Assembly: GCA_964531295.1 (NCBI GenBank)
Contig: CAZHHJ010000026.1
Coordinates: forward strand, 1 to 23,239
Source of the DNA: JAAYJK01 sp964531295
Lineage (GTDB): Bacteria > Bacillota > Syntrophomonadia > Syntrophomonadales > Syntrophomonadaceae
Direction: 5' to 3'
Length of the DNA stretch: 23,239 nucleotides
Shown: piece by piece, positions 6,994 to 14,963 of the stretch
How positions within the stretch are numbered: the stretch's first letter is position 1
How the letters are laid out: every line of letters starts with the position of its first letter
The notes under the pieces: model-generated
The model's database searches: none
The model's input: only the letters and a program-made list of their open reading frames with translations
What the model was told of the DNA's origin: nothing
Translations under genes and position numbers: made by a program

Positions 6994-7749
6994 ATGCCTG
7001 AGCGGAAAAGGGCGGACATACTTGGCTGCAGTATCGATTTACTAAATATTGCTGAAACCATGGAACGCATAAAGTGCCTTATAGAGTCCGGCAGGGCTGA
7101 ACAGGTGATTACTCTTAATGCAGAGATAGCCTATACAGCCAGGAAAGACCGGCAGCTACAAGCAATTATTAACTCGGCCAGTCTGGTGACTCCTGATGGG
7201 ATTGGAATTGTATGGGCTGGCCGGCTCTTGGGATATGCCATAAAGGATCGGATAACGGGAATAGATCTGGTTTATAGAATCAGCGAGAAAGCAGTAAGTC
7301 AAGGATGGACAGTTTTTTTGCTGGGTGCTGCCCCAGGCTTGGCAGATAAAGCAGCCCGCAATTTATCTAGCTTGTATCCCGGGTTGCAGATAGCAGGCAG
7401 CGAGCACGGATACCATAAACCCGAGGATATGGGCGCGGTAATACGAGGCATTAAGCTGGCCAGACCGGACATCTTATTGGTAGCCCTGGGGGCTCCCCGG
7501 CAGGAGTTCTGGATAAAAGAATATAAGGATAAATTGGATGTACCGCTCTGTATCGGTGTGGGGGGGAGTTTCGACGTTATAGCCGGGGAAAAAAAGAGAG
7601 CTCCCGATTTCTTTATCAAACTTAATCTGGAGTGGTTGTATCGCTTGTTCTCAGAACCCACCCGGATCAAAAGGCAGGCGGTACTGCCCTTGTTCGTTTT
7701 ACAAGTGTTAAAAAGCAGATATTCGCCTCGGGAAAAAGGCAAGGTATAA
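6994..7749 (+). CDS. WecG/TagA/CpsF-family glycosyltransferase (GT26)
   Basis: The family transfers N-acetylmannosamine or related amino sugars from UDP-sugars to lipid-linked carriers; TagA does so in wall teichoic acid synthesis. The product is 251 residues from ATG 6994, chosen because GAGG is 6 bases upstream; an in-frame ATG at 6982 has a weaker site. Expected elements are VITLNAEIAY with Thr40 and Asn42, SLVTPDGIGIVWA with the catalytic-type Asp68, LGAAPGLADKAA, LVALGAPRQEFWI, and the C-terminal LEWLYRLFSEPTRIKRQ appendage, which in TagA targets the membrane and completes the active site. No other teichoic acid gene is nearby, so the acceptor is not known. Two TATAAT-like stretches precede it (6957-6962 and 6968-6973) but without a clear -35. 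Confidence 0.9.
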   Translation: MPERKRADILGCSIDLLNIAETMERIKCLIESGRAEQVITLNAEIAYTARKDRQLQAIINSASLVTPDGIGIVWAGRLLGYAIKDRITGIDLVYRISEKAVSQGWTVFLLGAAPGLADKAARNLSSLYPGLQIAGSEHGYHKPEDMGAVIRGIKLARPDILLVALGAPRQEFWIKEYKDKLDVPLCIGVGGSFDVIAGEKKRAPDFFIKLNLEWLYRLFSEPTRIKRQAVLPLFVLQVLKSRYSPREKGKV

Positions 7750-7826
7750 AAGGTAATTGAGCTAAAACCTTAGAAAAGATAGTCTATAAGCTTTATATGG
7801 AATAAAAACAGATCATCTACAATCAC

Positions 7827-7856
7827 TTGTCGCAGTTCTGGGAGAGAATCTATAGA
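7827..7856 (+). promoter_or_regulatory. Candidate promoter for the FtsA-like gene
   Basis: TTGTCG (7827-7832) and TATAGA (7851-7856) stand 18 bases apart. Transcription would begin near 7863, ahead of GTG 7890. If correct, the TTG at 7827, which also opens the longest possible reading frame, is promoter and not start codon. Confidence 0.35.
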
Positions 7857-7889
7857 GTAATCAATATTAAAAAGGTGGGGTGGAAGCAG

Positions 7890-10034
7890 GTGGAACAAAA
7901 AAAGCTATTTGTCCTCGATATCGGCACTCGCAAAATAGTAGGGGTAGTCATGGCAAAAACTGACTCTGGGTATGAAATCCTGGGCAGTCAAATGCTGGAA
8001 CATACTACCCGGGCGATGGTAAATGGACAAATTCATGACATAGAGGCGGTTGCGGCCACCATAAAAAATATTAAGGAAATGCTGGAACAGCAACTGCAGA
8101 TGGAATTGAAAGAAGCAGCAGTAGCTGCCGCGGGGCGCTCCCTGCATACCGCGGAAGGGAAAATTGAAAGACGCCGCAGCATATTTAGCGAAGTTACCTC
8201 GGCTGAGGTCCGCGCGTTGGAGATAGAGGCGATACAGTCAGCCCAATCGCAATTGGCCAGAACAGAAAGAGCCGCCAGAGATAATAATAATTATTTTTGT
8301 GTGGGTTACAGTGTAGTCAATTATCTCCTGGAAGGCCAGAATATTATTAATCTCTTAGGACAGCGAGGGGAAGAAATCGGAGTTGAAATTATTGCCACCT
8401 TCCTCCCTCGGGTAGTAGTTGACAGCCTGTTGTCAGCCCTGAGGAAAGCGGGGCTGGAAATTAATAGTCTTACTCTGGAGCCTATCGCTGCCTTATCGCT
8501 GGCCATACCTCCCGAAATGAGAATGTTAAACCTAGCGTTAGTGGATATAGGAGCGGGTACTTCTGATCTGGCTATAGTGAAAAATGGACGCATTTTCGCG
8601 TATGCGATGGTTCCCAGTGCGGGGGATGAGATCACCGAGTATATCGCCTCAGAATACCTGTTGGATTATTATACCGCGGAGTCTATGAAGCGCAAGCTGG
8701 CCAGTCAGGAAGAAGTAGAAGCTGCAGACATACTGGGCAATAAATTGATCCTGGCGGCAGATGAAGTAATAGAAAAAATGAACCCTATAGTAAAAGGTAT
8801 TACCGCCAGTATTGTGAAACAGATACTTGAACTGAACCAGAAAAAGCCTGATGCAGTAGTTTGTGTCGGAGGAGGAAGCCTCACACCGGGACTGACCGAG
8901 GAATTAGCCAATGGATTGGCTATAGCTTCGAGAAGGGTGGGCTTAAGAACACCAGCCCAGTTTGGCAAAATTGAAGTAACAGATGCTTATCTCCTGGGCC
9001 CGCAAGGAGTTACCCCCCTGGGAATAGCTTATCATGCCTTATGCAATCCGCCCGCACCTTTCGTCAAGGTGAATGTGAATAAAAGGGAACTAGTTTTGTG
9101 GAATGCGGGAGATTGCACGGTATCCAGTGCCCTGTTAAGTTCAGGGATGAATTTAGGTAATATTTATGGAAAGCCAGGCCTGGGCAAAACCATAGAAATA
9201 AATGGGGCGATAAAAACCATCAAAGGTGAAGTGGGTAAAAAGCCGATTATTAAGGTGAATGGGCAGGATGCTTCACTGGATAGCCTGATCGGTGATGGAG
9301 ACAGTATTGAATTCCAGCGGGGGCAGAGCGGAAAAGACGCCCGGCTTCTAGTAGCTGATTTAGCCCCGAACCTGCATGGGCAGGTCAGCGTAAATGGGCA
9401 TCAGATCCTGGTTCAAAACCGGGTACTGGTAAATGGCAAACAACTCAGCGGGGAAGATGAGATACCTGATCGAGCGGTAGTACAAATTAAACCGGCCAAT
9501 AGTTTGGAAAGTATCCTACAGCAGTTTGGAGTGCCAGAACATTTGCTGGCAGAGAGTACTTTTTATTGTTATATAAATGATGAGAAGAGAGTATTAAGAT
9601 GGAAGCCAATCGCTGTCAAAGTCAATGAACAAGAAGCGGATATGAAGCAAATAATTCCGTATGGGTCTGATATACTCTATGCTTTAAGATCGACAACCCC
9701 TTTAGTCAAAGACTTCGTAGGAGAATCAGGCTTATATGATATTAAAGTACAAGTGAATGGAGAAGCAGTAACTATTCAAAAAGAAAGTGCTTCAATATTA
9801 ATGGATGGACAGCCAGTTAAAATAGAAGATAGCATAAAGCAGGGAAGCAGTCTGAGCATCAATAAAAGCGAAAGCGAGGCCATATTGAGTGATATTTTCC
9901 AGGTGATAGAAATAAAGCCAGGAGTTCAAAAGCGCTTAATAATGAAAGTGGATGGGCAGGAAGCAGGTTTTACCACCCCTATCTATGAAAACAGCAGCAT
10001 TGAAATTACCTGGGACACGCAAACAGCTTGCTAG
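7890..10034 (+). CDS. FtsA-like actin-family protein with long repetitive C-terminal tail
   Basis: The product is about 714 residues; FtsA itself is about 410-440. Residues 5-385 form an FtsA/PilM-type ATPase: phosphate 1 FVLDIGTRKIVGVV (7-20), a 1C-like insert with GQIHDIEAV (46-54), phosphate 2 LVDIGAGTSDLAIV (217-230) and adenosine motif CVGGGSLTPGL (325-335). Residues 390-705 are not FtsA. They contain repeated short units centred on VNG or (I/M/V)(N/D)GQ at 437, 456, 501, 514, 622, 638 and 687, each with a following GD or D-x-I turn, suggesting several small beta domains. No amphipathic membrane-binding helix is seen at the end. GTG 7890 is chosen by position; GTG 7875 is possible. FtsZ is not nearby. 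Role inferred as morphogenesis or a related assembly, unproven. Confidence 0.8.
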   Translation: MEQKKLFVLDIGTRKIVGVVMAKTDSGYEILGSQMLEHTTRAMVNGQIHDIEAVAATIKNIKEMLEQQLQMELKEAAVAAAGRSLHTAEGKIERRRSIFSEVTSAEVRALEIEAIQSAQSQLARTERAARDNNNYFCVGYSVVNYLLEGQNIINLLGQRGEEIGVEIIATFLPRVVVDSLLSALRKAGLEINSLTLEPIAALSLAIPPEMRMLNLALVDIGAGTSDLAIVKNGRIFAYAMVPSAGDEITEYIASEYLLDYYTAESMKRKLASQEEVEAADILGNKLILAADEVIEKMNPIVKGITASIVKQILELNQKKPDAVVCVGGGSLTPGLTEELANGLAIASRRVGLRTPAQFGKIEVTDAYLLGPQGVTPLGIAYHALCNPPAPFVKVNVNKRELVLWNAGDCTVSSALLSSGMNLGNIYGKPGLGKTIEINGAIKTIKGEVGKKPIIKVNGQDASLDSLIGDGDSIEFQRGQSGKDARLLVADLAPNLHGQVSVNGHQILVQNRVLVNGKQLSGEDEIPDRAVVQIKPANSLESILQQFGVPEHLLAESTFYCYINDEKRVLRWKPIAVKVNEQEADMKQIIPYGSDILYALRSTTPLVKDFVGESGLYDIKVQVNGEAVTIQKESASILMDGQPVKIEDSIKQGSSLSINKSESEAILSDIFQVIEIKPGVQKRLIMKVDGQEAGFTTPIYENSSIEITWDTQTAC

Positions 10035-10090
10035 ACCGAGACATGACTTCGTCTTTTTAGCTGGGCAGGTATAAGTAGATGGTAAATTAT

Positions 10091-10119
10091 AAATCCTTTA
10101 AGAAGGGGTTTATTTTTTT
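10091..10119 (+). terminator. Rho-independent terminator after the FtsA-like gene
   Basis: AAATCCTTT (10091-10099) pairs with AAGGGGTTT (10103-10111) using two G-U pairs and a 3-base loop, then ATTTTTTT. The T-run runs into the ctsR promoter region. Confidence 0.75.
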
Positions 10120-10131
10120 GTCAATACATAT

Positions 10132-10137
10132 TATAAT
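10132..10137 (+). promoter_or_regulatory. -10 element of the ctsR operon promoter
   Basis: A perfect TATAAT lies 38 bases before the ctsR start codon; the -35 at the normal distance falls in the terminator T-run and is poor (TTTATT). Transcription would start close to 10144, so the CtsR operator would cover the first transcribed bases, a suitable place for repression. Confidence 0.5.
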
Positions 10138-10146
10138 TACAAGGAA

Positions 10147-10163
10147 GGTCAAATAAAGTCAAA
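10147..10163 (+). promoter_or_regulatory. CtsR operator
   Basis: GGTCAAATAAAGTCAAA matches the published CtsR heptad direct repeat (A/G)GTCAAA-NAN-(A/G)GTCAAA at every fixed position. It lies just upstream of the ctsR ribosome site (AGGAG), so CtsR is expected to repress its own operon, including mcsA, mcsB and clpC. No second copy was seen in the window. Confidence 0.93.
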
Positions 10164-10175
10164 TAGGAGATGGCC

Positions 10176-10610
10176 ATGAAAAAAAGTTTGGCGGACAAGA
10201 TAGAACAGTATATAAAAGTATTGATTAACAGAAGTGATGAAAAGCAGATAGTTATACAAAGAGCAGAGCTAGCAGAAACTTTTTCCTGTGTACCTTCACA
10301 GGTAACCTACGTTATTTCTACCAGGTTCCAGGAGAAAAATGGATACCTTACTGAAAGCAGGAGAGGTGGAAAAGGTTTTGTGCGTATAACTCGTTTTGCG
10401 ATCAGCAGCAATGTATATACTATGATGGATGGCGATAAGCTATTCGATTATATCAACGAACTGATGGAAAAAAAGATGCTGGATAGTTATGCCGGTGATA
10501 TGCTGAAATTCATTGTGTTATCTGCAGCCAATGACCTAGCTGATGAGCATAGAAAAGATTTCTATAATTCAGTTGCCAGAGCGCTTTGCGACTATCTGGA
10601 CCTGAATTAG
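10176..10610 (+). CDS. ctsR: Class III stress gene repressor CtsR
   Basis: CtsR binds tandem heptad operators of clp and protease genes as a dimer and lets go on heat or protein stress. The 144-residue product has an N-terminal DNA-binding domain (ADKIEQYIKVLI, then a winged helix with FSCVPSQVTYVIST) and the wing RRGGKGFVRI (about residues 62-71). The C-terminal four-helix part (MMDGDKLFDYINELMEKKML) contains the dimer and McsB/ClpC contact region. ATG 10176 is used because AGGAG is 7 bases upstream; ATG 10170 directly abuts that site. In Bacillus the wing is a tetraglycine loop acting as thermosensor; here one glycine is Lys. It heads the operon, 23 bases before mcsA. Confidence 0.95.
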   Translation: MKKSLADKIEQYIKVLINRSDEKQIVIQRAELAETFSCVPSQVTYVISTRFQEKNGYLTESRRGGKGFVRITRFAISSNVYTMMDGDKLFDYINELMEKKMLDSYAGDMLKFIVLSAANDLADEHRKDFYNSVARALCDYLDLN

Positions 10611-10633
10611 CTAAAACATAAGGAGGAAGGTTT

Positions 10634-11158
10634 ATGTTTTGTGATGATTGTAAACAGAATCCAGCTACGGTACATTTAACCCAAATGGTAAATGGGAAAA
10701 AGGTGGATATGCATTTATGTACCGAGTGTGCTGCCCAGAAGGGGCTTTTATTATTTGACCAGAATAAGAAGTTTTCTATACCCAATTTTTTGGGTAGTTT
10801 TTTAGGCAGTGATTTTAATCTGCAGGATGTGCCTTCACCTGCCAGTACCAACACTTGCAGCAATTGCGGGATGAGTTTTGCAGATATCCGACAAACAGGT
10901 AAACTGGGGTGTTCTGAATGCTATAAAGCTTTCGATAATGAACTGGAGCCTACTCTGAGGCGCATCCACGGCAACAGCAATCATGTTGGCAAAATACCGA
11001 TTCGGGGAGGAGAAAGAGTCTTTTTACAAAAGGAAATGAGAGAATTGAAATTAGAACTACAGCAGGCTATAAAGGGCGAAGAATATGAACAGGCAGCTGA
11101 AATTAGAGATAAAATCAAGGAATTGGAAAAGGTCATGGATGAGGAGGGCAGCAGATGA
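10634..11158 (+). CDS. mcsA: McsA, zinc-finger activator of McsB
   Basis: McsA activates the arginine kinase McsB and modulates CtsR. The 174-residue product has two CxxC pairs at residues 3/6 and 29/32 and two more at 75/78 and 93/96, giving two zinc-binding modules. A UVR domain follows at about 134-169 (LKLELQQAIKGEEYEQAAEIRDKIKELE), similar to the ClpC middle region and UvrB. AAGGAGGAAGG precedes the ATG by 4-6 bases. Its stop codon overlaps the mcsB start (ATGA), so the pair are translationally coupled, as expected for a complex made in fixed ratio. Confidence 0.96.
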   Translation: MFCDDCKQNPATVHLTQMVNGKKVDMHLCTECAAQKGLLLFDQNKKFSIPNFLGSFLGSDFNLQDVPSPASTNTCSNCGMSFADIRQTGKLGCSECYKAFDNELEPTLRRIHGNSNHVGKIPIRGGERVFLQKEMRELKLELQQAIKGEEYEQAAEIRDKIKELEKVMDEEGSR

Positions 11159-12225
11159 GTGATAACGATTTATTCAATGGCAACTTCGTAGCCTGGATGG
11201 ATTCCGGGGCCGGGTCCGAATCAGATATCGTAATCAGTAGTCGCATTCGTCTGGCTAGAAATCTTCAATATATTACTTTCCCATATTTTATGAATTCCGA
11301 AAGCGGTAATAAGGCAATGGAGGAGATAAGTGAGGCCTGGAAAAACAGTTACAGTGAACTCTTATCCCAAATGGATTTGATAAATTTTGACCAGATATCT
11401 GCCCTGGATAGACAGATATTGGTGGAAAAACACCTTATAAGTCCTGAACATGGTCTAGCAGAAGAAGCTTATAGAGGTTTGCTGCTTAATAAAGACGGAT
11501 CAATCGCCATAATGATCAATGAAGAAGACCACCTGCGGATACAGTGTTTGTTACCCGGACTACAGATGGAAAAGTGCTATAGTCTGGCTCAGGGAATAGA
11601 TGATGCACTGGAGCAGCAACTTGATTATGCATTTGATGAACACCGGGGTTATCTAACCTCTTGTCCTACTAATGTAGGAACGGGGATGCGCGCATCGGTT
11701 ATGCTTCATTTGCCGGCTATAGGTATCAGCGGACAGAGAAACAGGATCTTTCAAAATGTTAATCAGCTGGGTATGACAGTCCGGGGTCTATATGGAGAAG
11801 GAACTGAGATCGTGGGTAACTATGTACAACTATCAAATCAAATTACCCTGGGTCAGACAGAAAATGACATCATAAGCAATCTGGGAATTATCAGCAGACA
11901 GATTGTAGAACAGGAGAAAATGCTCCGAAAAAGCCTGCAGGAAGAGATGAAGTATCAACTGGAAGACCGCGTGGGGCGTGCCTATGGCATCTTAACCAAT
12001 GCTCGGGTAATGAACTCTAATGAAGCATTAGGACTGCTCTCCGATGTTCGTCTGGGAGTTGATCTGGGCATAATCGAGGGAATAACTCCCTTTATAATAA
12101 ATCAACTGGTAGTGGCGATAAAACCTGCTCATCTACAAAAGAAGGCAGGTCGGGAAATGGAGGCTTTTATCCGGGACGTTAAACGGGCCGAAGTCGTGAA
12201 GGAGATTTTGCTCCAAAGCAGGTAA
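11155..12225 (+). CDS. mcsB: Protein arginine kinase McsB
   Basis: McsB phosphorylates arginines of misfolded or regulatory proteins, marking them for ClpC-ClpP; it is related to phosphagen kinases. The 356-residue product shows VISSRIRLARNL (26-37) at the nucleotide-binding arginines, NEEDHLRIQ (122-130) with the catalytic Glu pair, and CPTNVGTGMRAS (170-181) with the reactive Cys170. The allosteric phosphoarginine site RDVKRA (340-345) matches the RDxxRA motif. Because these are all present, the kinase is expected to be active and self-stimulating. Translation is coupled to mcsA by a 4-base overlap; clpC begins 41 bases later. Confidence 0.97.
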   Translation: MSDNDLFNGNFVAWMDSGAGSESDIVISSRIRLARNLQYITFPYFMNSESGNKAMEEISEAWKNSYSELLSQMDLINFDQISALDRQILVEKHLISPEHGLAEEAYRGLLLNKDGSIAIMINEEDHLRIQCLLPGLQMEKCYSLAQGIDDALEQQLDYAFDEHRGYLTSCPTNVGTGMRASVMLHLPAIGISGQRNRIFQNVNQLGMTVRGLYGEGTEIVGNYVQLSNQITLGQTENDIISNLGIISRQIVEQEKMLRKSLQEEMKYQLEDRVGRAYGILTNARVMNSNEALGLLSDVRLGVDLGIIEGITPFIINQLVVAIKPAHLQKKAGREMEAFIRDVKRAEVVKEILLQSR

Positions 12226-12266
12226 AGTAACAAGGGGATTATAGATCGAAAGCGAGGAGGATTATT

Positions 12267-14747
12267 ATGTTTAGAAGATTCACTCAAAGAGCTAGAAATG
12301 CGGTTATCCATGCCCAGGAGGAAGCTCGGCAGCTAAACCACTCGGCTATTGGGACCGAGCATATATTATTAGGAGTCTTAAGAGAAGGAGAAGGCGTGGG
12401 AGCTAAAGCGCTCACGAGCATGGGTACTGATTTAGAAAAAGTGCGAATGGAGGTAACCAAGCTGATTGGCGAAAAAACTGACAGCAACCAGTCGGGGGCA
12501 GGAGATTTGCCAATCACCCCAGGAGCCAAAAAAGTTTTTAACCTATCGTTTGATGAGGCTCGTTTGCAGGGAGTAAACTATGTGGGGACTGAACATTTGC
12601 TGCTGGCTATATTGCACGAAGAGGATGGTGTGGCTGGTCAGGTATTGATGTCTATGGGAGTAAAATTAGATGATCTGAGGGAACAGGTGCTTATTCTTTT
12701 GGGAGGAGACACCCCGATAGCGTTTGATACTAACAACCTGGGAGATAACCAGGATAGTCAGAGTGCATCTGGGCAAGCCAAAAGAAAGCAGCGCAGCAAG
12801 ACACCCACCCTGGATTCTTTCAGCCGCGATTTAACCAAGGATGCCGGCGAGGGCAGGTTGGATCCGGTTATTGGACGGATGTCTGAAATTGAAAGAGTTA
12901 TTCAGATTTTATCCCGGCGAACCAAAAACAACCCGGTACTAATAGGCGACCCGGGAGTGGGCAAAACAGCTATTGTAGAAGGACTGGCCCAGAAAATTAA
13001 TGAGAATCAGATTCCAGAGATATTAGCCAACAAACGGGTGGTAGCCCTGGACTTATCTTCCATGATTGCAGGAACCAAATATAGGGGTGAATTTGAAGAC
13101 CGGCTTACCAAAATAGTTAATGAAATCAAGACTGCCGGAGATGTCATCATATTTATTGATGAACTGCATACCATTGTCGGAGCAGGTGCAGCCGAGGGAG
13201 CAATAGACGCTGCCAACATCCTGAAACCATCTCTGGCTCGAGGAGAATTCCAATGTGTGGGAGCCACCACCCTGGATGAATACCGGAAACACATTGAGAA
13301 AGATGCGGCATTGGAAAGGCGTTTTCAGCCTATTATAGTTGATGAACCAACAATCGAGGAGAGCATAGAGATTTTGAAGGGTTTGCGGGACCGTTATGAG
13401 GCTCATCACGGGGTCAAGATAAGTGATGAGGCAATAGAAGCGGCCGCCCGGCTTTCCGCCCGTTATATAAGTGATCGTTTTCTGCCCGACAAGGCTATTG
13501 ATCTCATTGATGAAGCTTCTTCCCGGGTGCGCCTGGCCAACTATATCCTGCCAGAGGAGTTGAAACAAAAAGAACAGCATTTGCAGGAATTAATAAAAGA
13601 AAAAGAGGAAGCTATAAATGGGCAGGAATACGAGAAGGCGGCCCAATTAAGGGACGAAGAACAGAAACTCAAAAACGAAGTAGAGAGCGAACGCAAAGAG
13701 TGGTTAAACCAGAGGAGTTTACAATTCGGTTCGGTAGGAGAAGAGGAGATAGCCCAGATAGTAGGCAGCTGGACCGGTATACCGGTGAGCAAGCTGGCGG
13801 CTGAGGAAAGCGAAAGGCTGGTTCACCTGGAAGAAGTACTGCATAAAAGATTGGTTGGGCAAAATGAGGCCGTCAAAGCTGTAGCGCGAGCCGTAAGAAG
13901 AGCCCGAGCTGGCCTGAAGAATCCCCAAAGGCCAATAGGTTCATTTGTTTTCCTGGGACCAACGGGTGTAGGTAAGACAGAACTGGCCCGGGCCTTGGCG
14001 GAGGCCATGTTCGGCAGTGAAGATGCCATTATTCGCCTGGATATGTCTGAATACATGGAAAAACACGCTGTTTCCAGGATAATAGGTTCTCCTCCCGGCT
14101 ACGTGGGCTATGATGAAGGTGGGCAGCTCACTGAAAGAGTTAGAAGAAAACCCTATTCAGTTATACTCCTGGATGAGATAGAAAAGGCTCATCCCGATGT
14201 CTTTAATATATTGCTTCAGGTGCTGGAAGATGGGCGTTTAACCGATGGCCAGGGCAGAACCGTAGACTTTAGGAATACGGTGGTAATTATGACCTCCAAC
14301 GTAGGTGCGGACTCTATACGGCAGAGTAAGCAGGTAGGCTTTAATCGGGCTATAGACGAAGCCGAAAATTATAATCAGATGAAGAACCGGGTGATGGAGC
14401 AATTAAAAAATACCTTTAGGCCGGAATTTATCAACCGGGTAGATGAGATGATAGTCTTTCAAAATCTCTCGGATGAAGATCTGGCCAAAATAGTAGATTT
14501 ATTGCTAAAAGACCTGGAACAGAGAGTAAAAGATAATGGATACGAAATGGAAATAAGGGATGGAGCCAGGAAGCTAATTATGAAAGAAGGCTATGATCCT
14601 GCTTATGGTGCACGTCCCCTCAAGAGAGCTCTGCAGAAGCTGGTCGAAGACGGCATTTCGGAAGAAATTTTGAGGAAAAATGTGCTGCCTGGTGATACCA
14701 TACTGGTAGATGCGGTGGATGATAAAATGATTATCGCCAAAAGGTAG
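12267..14747 (+). CDS. clpC: AAA+ chaperone ClpC
   Basis: ClpC unfolds substrates, including phosphoarginine-tagged ones, for degradation by ClpP in the cytoplasm. The 826-residue product is complete. It contains two N-domain repeats (2-69 and 80-148), a first AAA module with Walker A GDPGVGKT (227-234) and Walker B IIFIDE (294-299), a coiled M-domain with a UVR-type motif (about 430-485), and a second AAA module with Walker A GPTGVGKT (564-571) and Walker B ILLDE (633-637). The C-terminal region (YGARPLKRALQKLVED) is normal. AGGAGG lies 6 bases before the ATG. It ends the CtsR-controlled operon. The clpP gene is not in this window. Confidence 0.98.
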   Translation: MFRRFTQRARNAVIHAQEEARQLNHSAIGTEHILLGVLREGEGVGAKALTSMGTDLEKVRMEVTKLIGEKTDSNQSGAGDLPITPGAKKVFNLSFDEARLQGVNYVGTEHLLLAILHEEDGVAGQVLMSMGVKLDDLREQVLILLGGDTPIAFDTNNLGDNQDSQSASGQAKRKQRSKTPTLDSFSRDLTKDAGEGRLDPVIGRMSEIERVIQILSRRTKNNPVLIGDPGVGKTAIVEGLAQKINENQIPEILANKRVVALDLSSMIAGTKYRGEFEDRLTKIVNEIKTAGDVIIFIDELHTIVGAGAAEGAIDAANILKPSLARGEFQCVGATTLDEYRKHIEKDAALERRFQPIIVDEPTIEESIEILKGLRDRYEAHHGVKISDEAIEAAARLSARYISDRFLPDKAIDLIDEASSRVRLANYILPEELKQKEQHLQELIKEKEEAINGQEYEKAAQLRDEEQKLKNEVESERKEWLNQRSLQFGSVGEEEIAQIVGSWTGIPVSKLAAEESERLVHLEEVLHKRLVGQNEAVKAVARAVRRARAGLKNPQRPIGSFVFLGPTGVGKTELARALAEAMFGSEDAIIRLDMSEYMEKHAVSRIIGSPPGYVGYDEGGQLTERVRRKPYSVILLDEIEKAHPDVFNILLQVLEDGRLTDGQGRTVDFRNTVVIMTSNVGADSIRQSKQVGFNRAIDEAENYNQMKNRVMEQLKNTFRPEFINRVDEMIVFQNLSDEDLAKIVDLLLKDLEQRVKDNGYEMEIRDGARKLIMKEGYDPAYGARPLKRALQKLVEDGISEEILRKNVLPGDTILVDAVDDKMIIAKR

Positions 14748-14790
14748 AGAATTGCTTGGCGATTGATGAAATTGCAAAAAGCTGGCTCCT

Positions 14791-14834
14791 TAAGACCGGT
14801 GACGGAAGTGTTTGCACTTCTGTCATCGGTCTTA
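14791..14834 (+). terminator. Long hairpin after clpC
   Basis: A 20-bp stem (14791-14810 with 14815-14834) closes on a TTTG loop, with only two G-U pairs. It stands 44 bases after the clpC stop. The 3' flank is AT-rich (AATAATTTATA) rather than a clear T-run. It is most likely the operon end. Confidence 0.65.
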
Positions 14835-14963
14835 ATAATTTATACTGTATATGACGATAATTATATATAAATCAAAATAGAGAGGAAATTATTCTATTGG
14901 GTCACAATTTCTATAATTCTGTTGTGGGCCTTTAGGGTATAATGTTCTAATAAGGAGAGCATT

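Noticed and set aside
7299..7742. 147-codon minus-strand frame inside the glycosyltransferase gene
   Set aside because: It is fully covered by a recognised family protein on the + strand and has no start signal.
9240..9990. VNG repeats as a DNA-level tandem repeat
   Set aside because: The units are similar only as short protein motifs and spaced irregularly; the DNA is not tandemly repeated.
13053..13580. 175-codon minus-strand frame inside clpC, with several shorter ones
   Set aside because: clpC is intact and highly conserved across this stretch; the antisense frames follow from its codon use.
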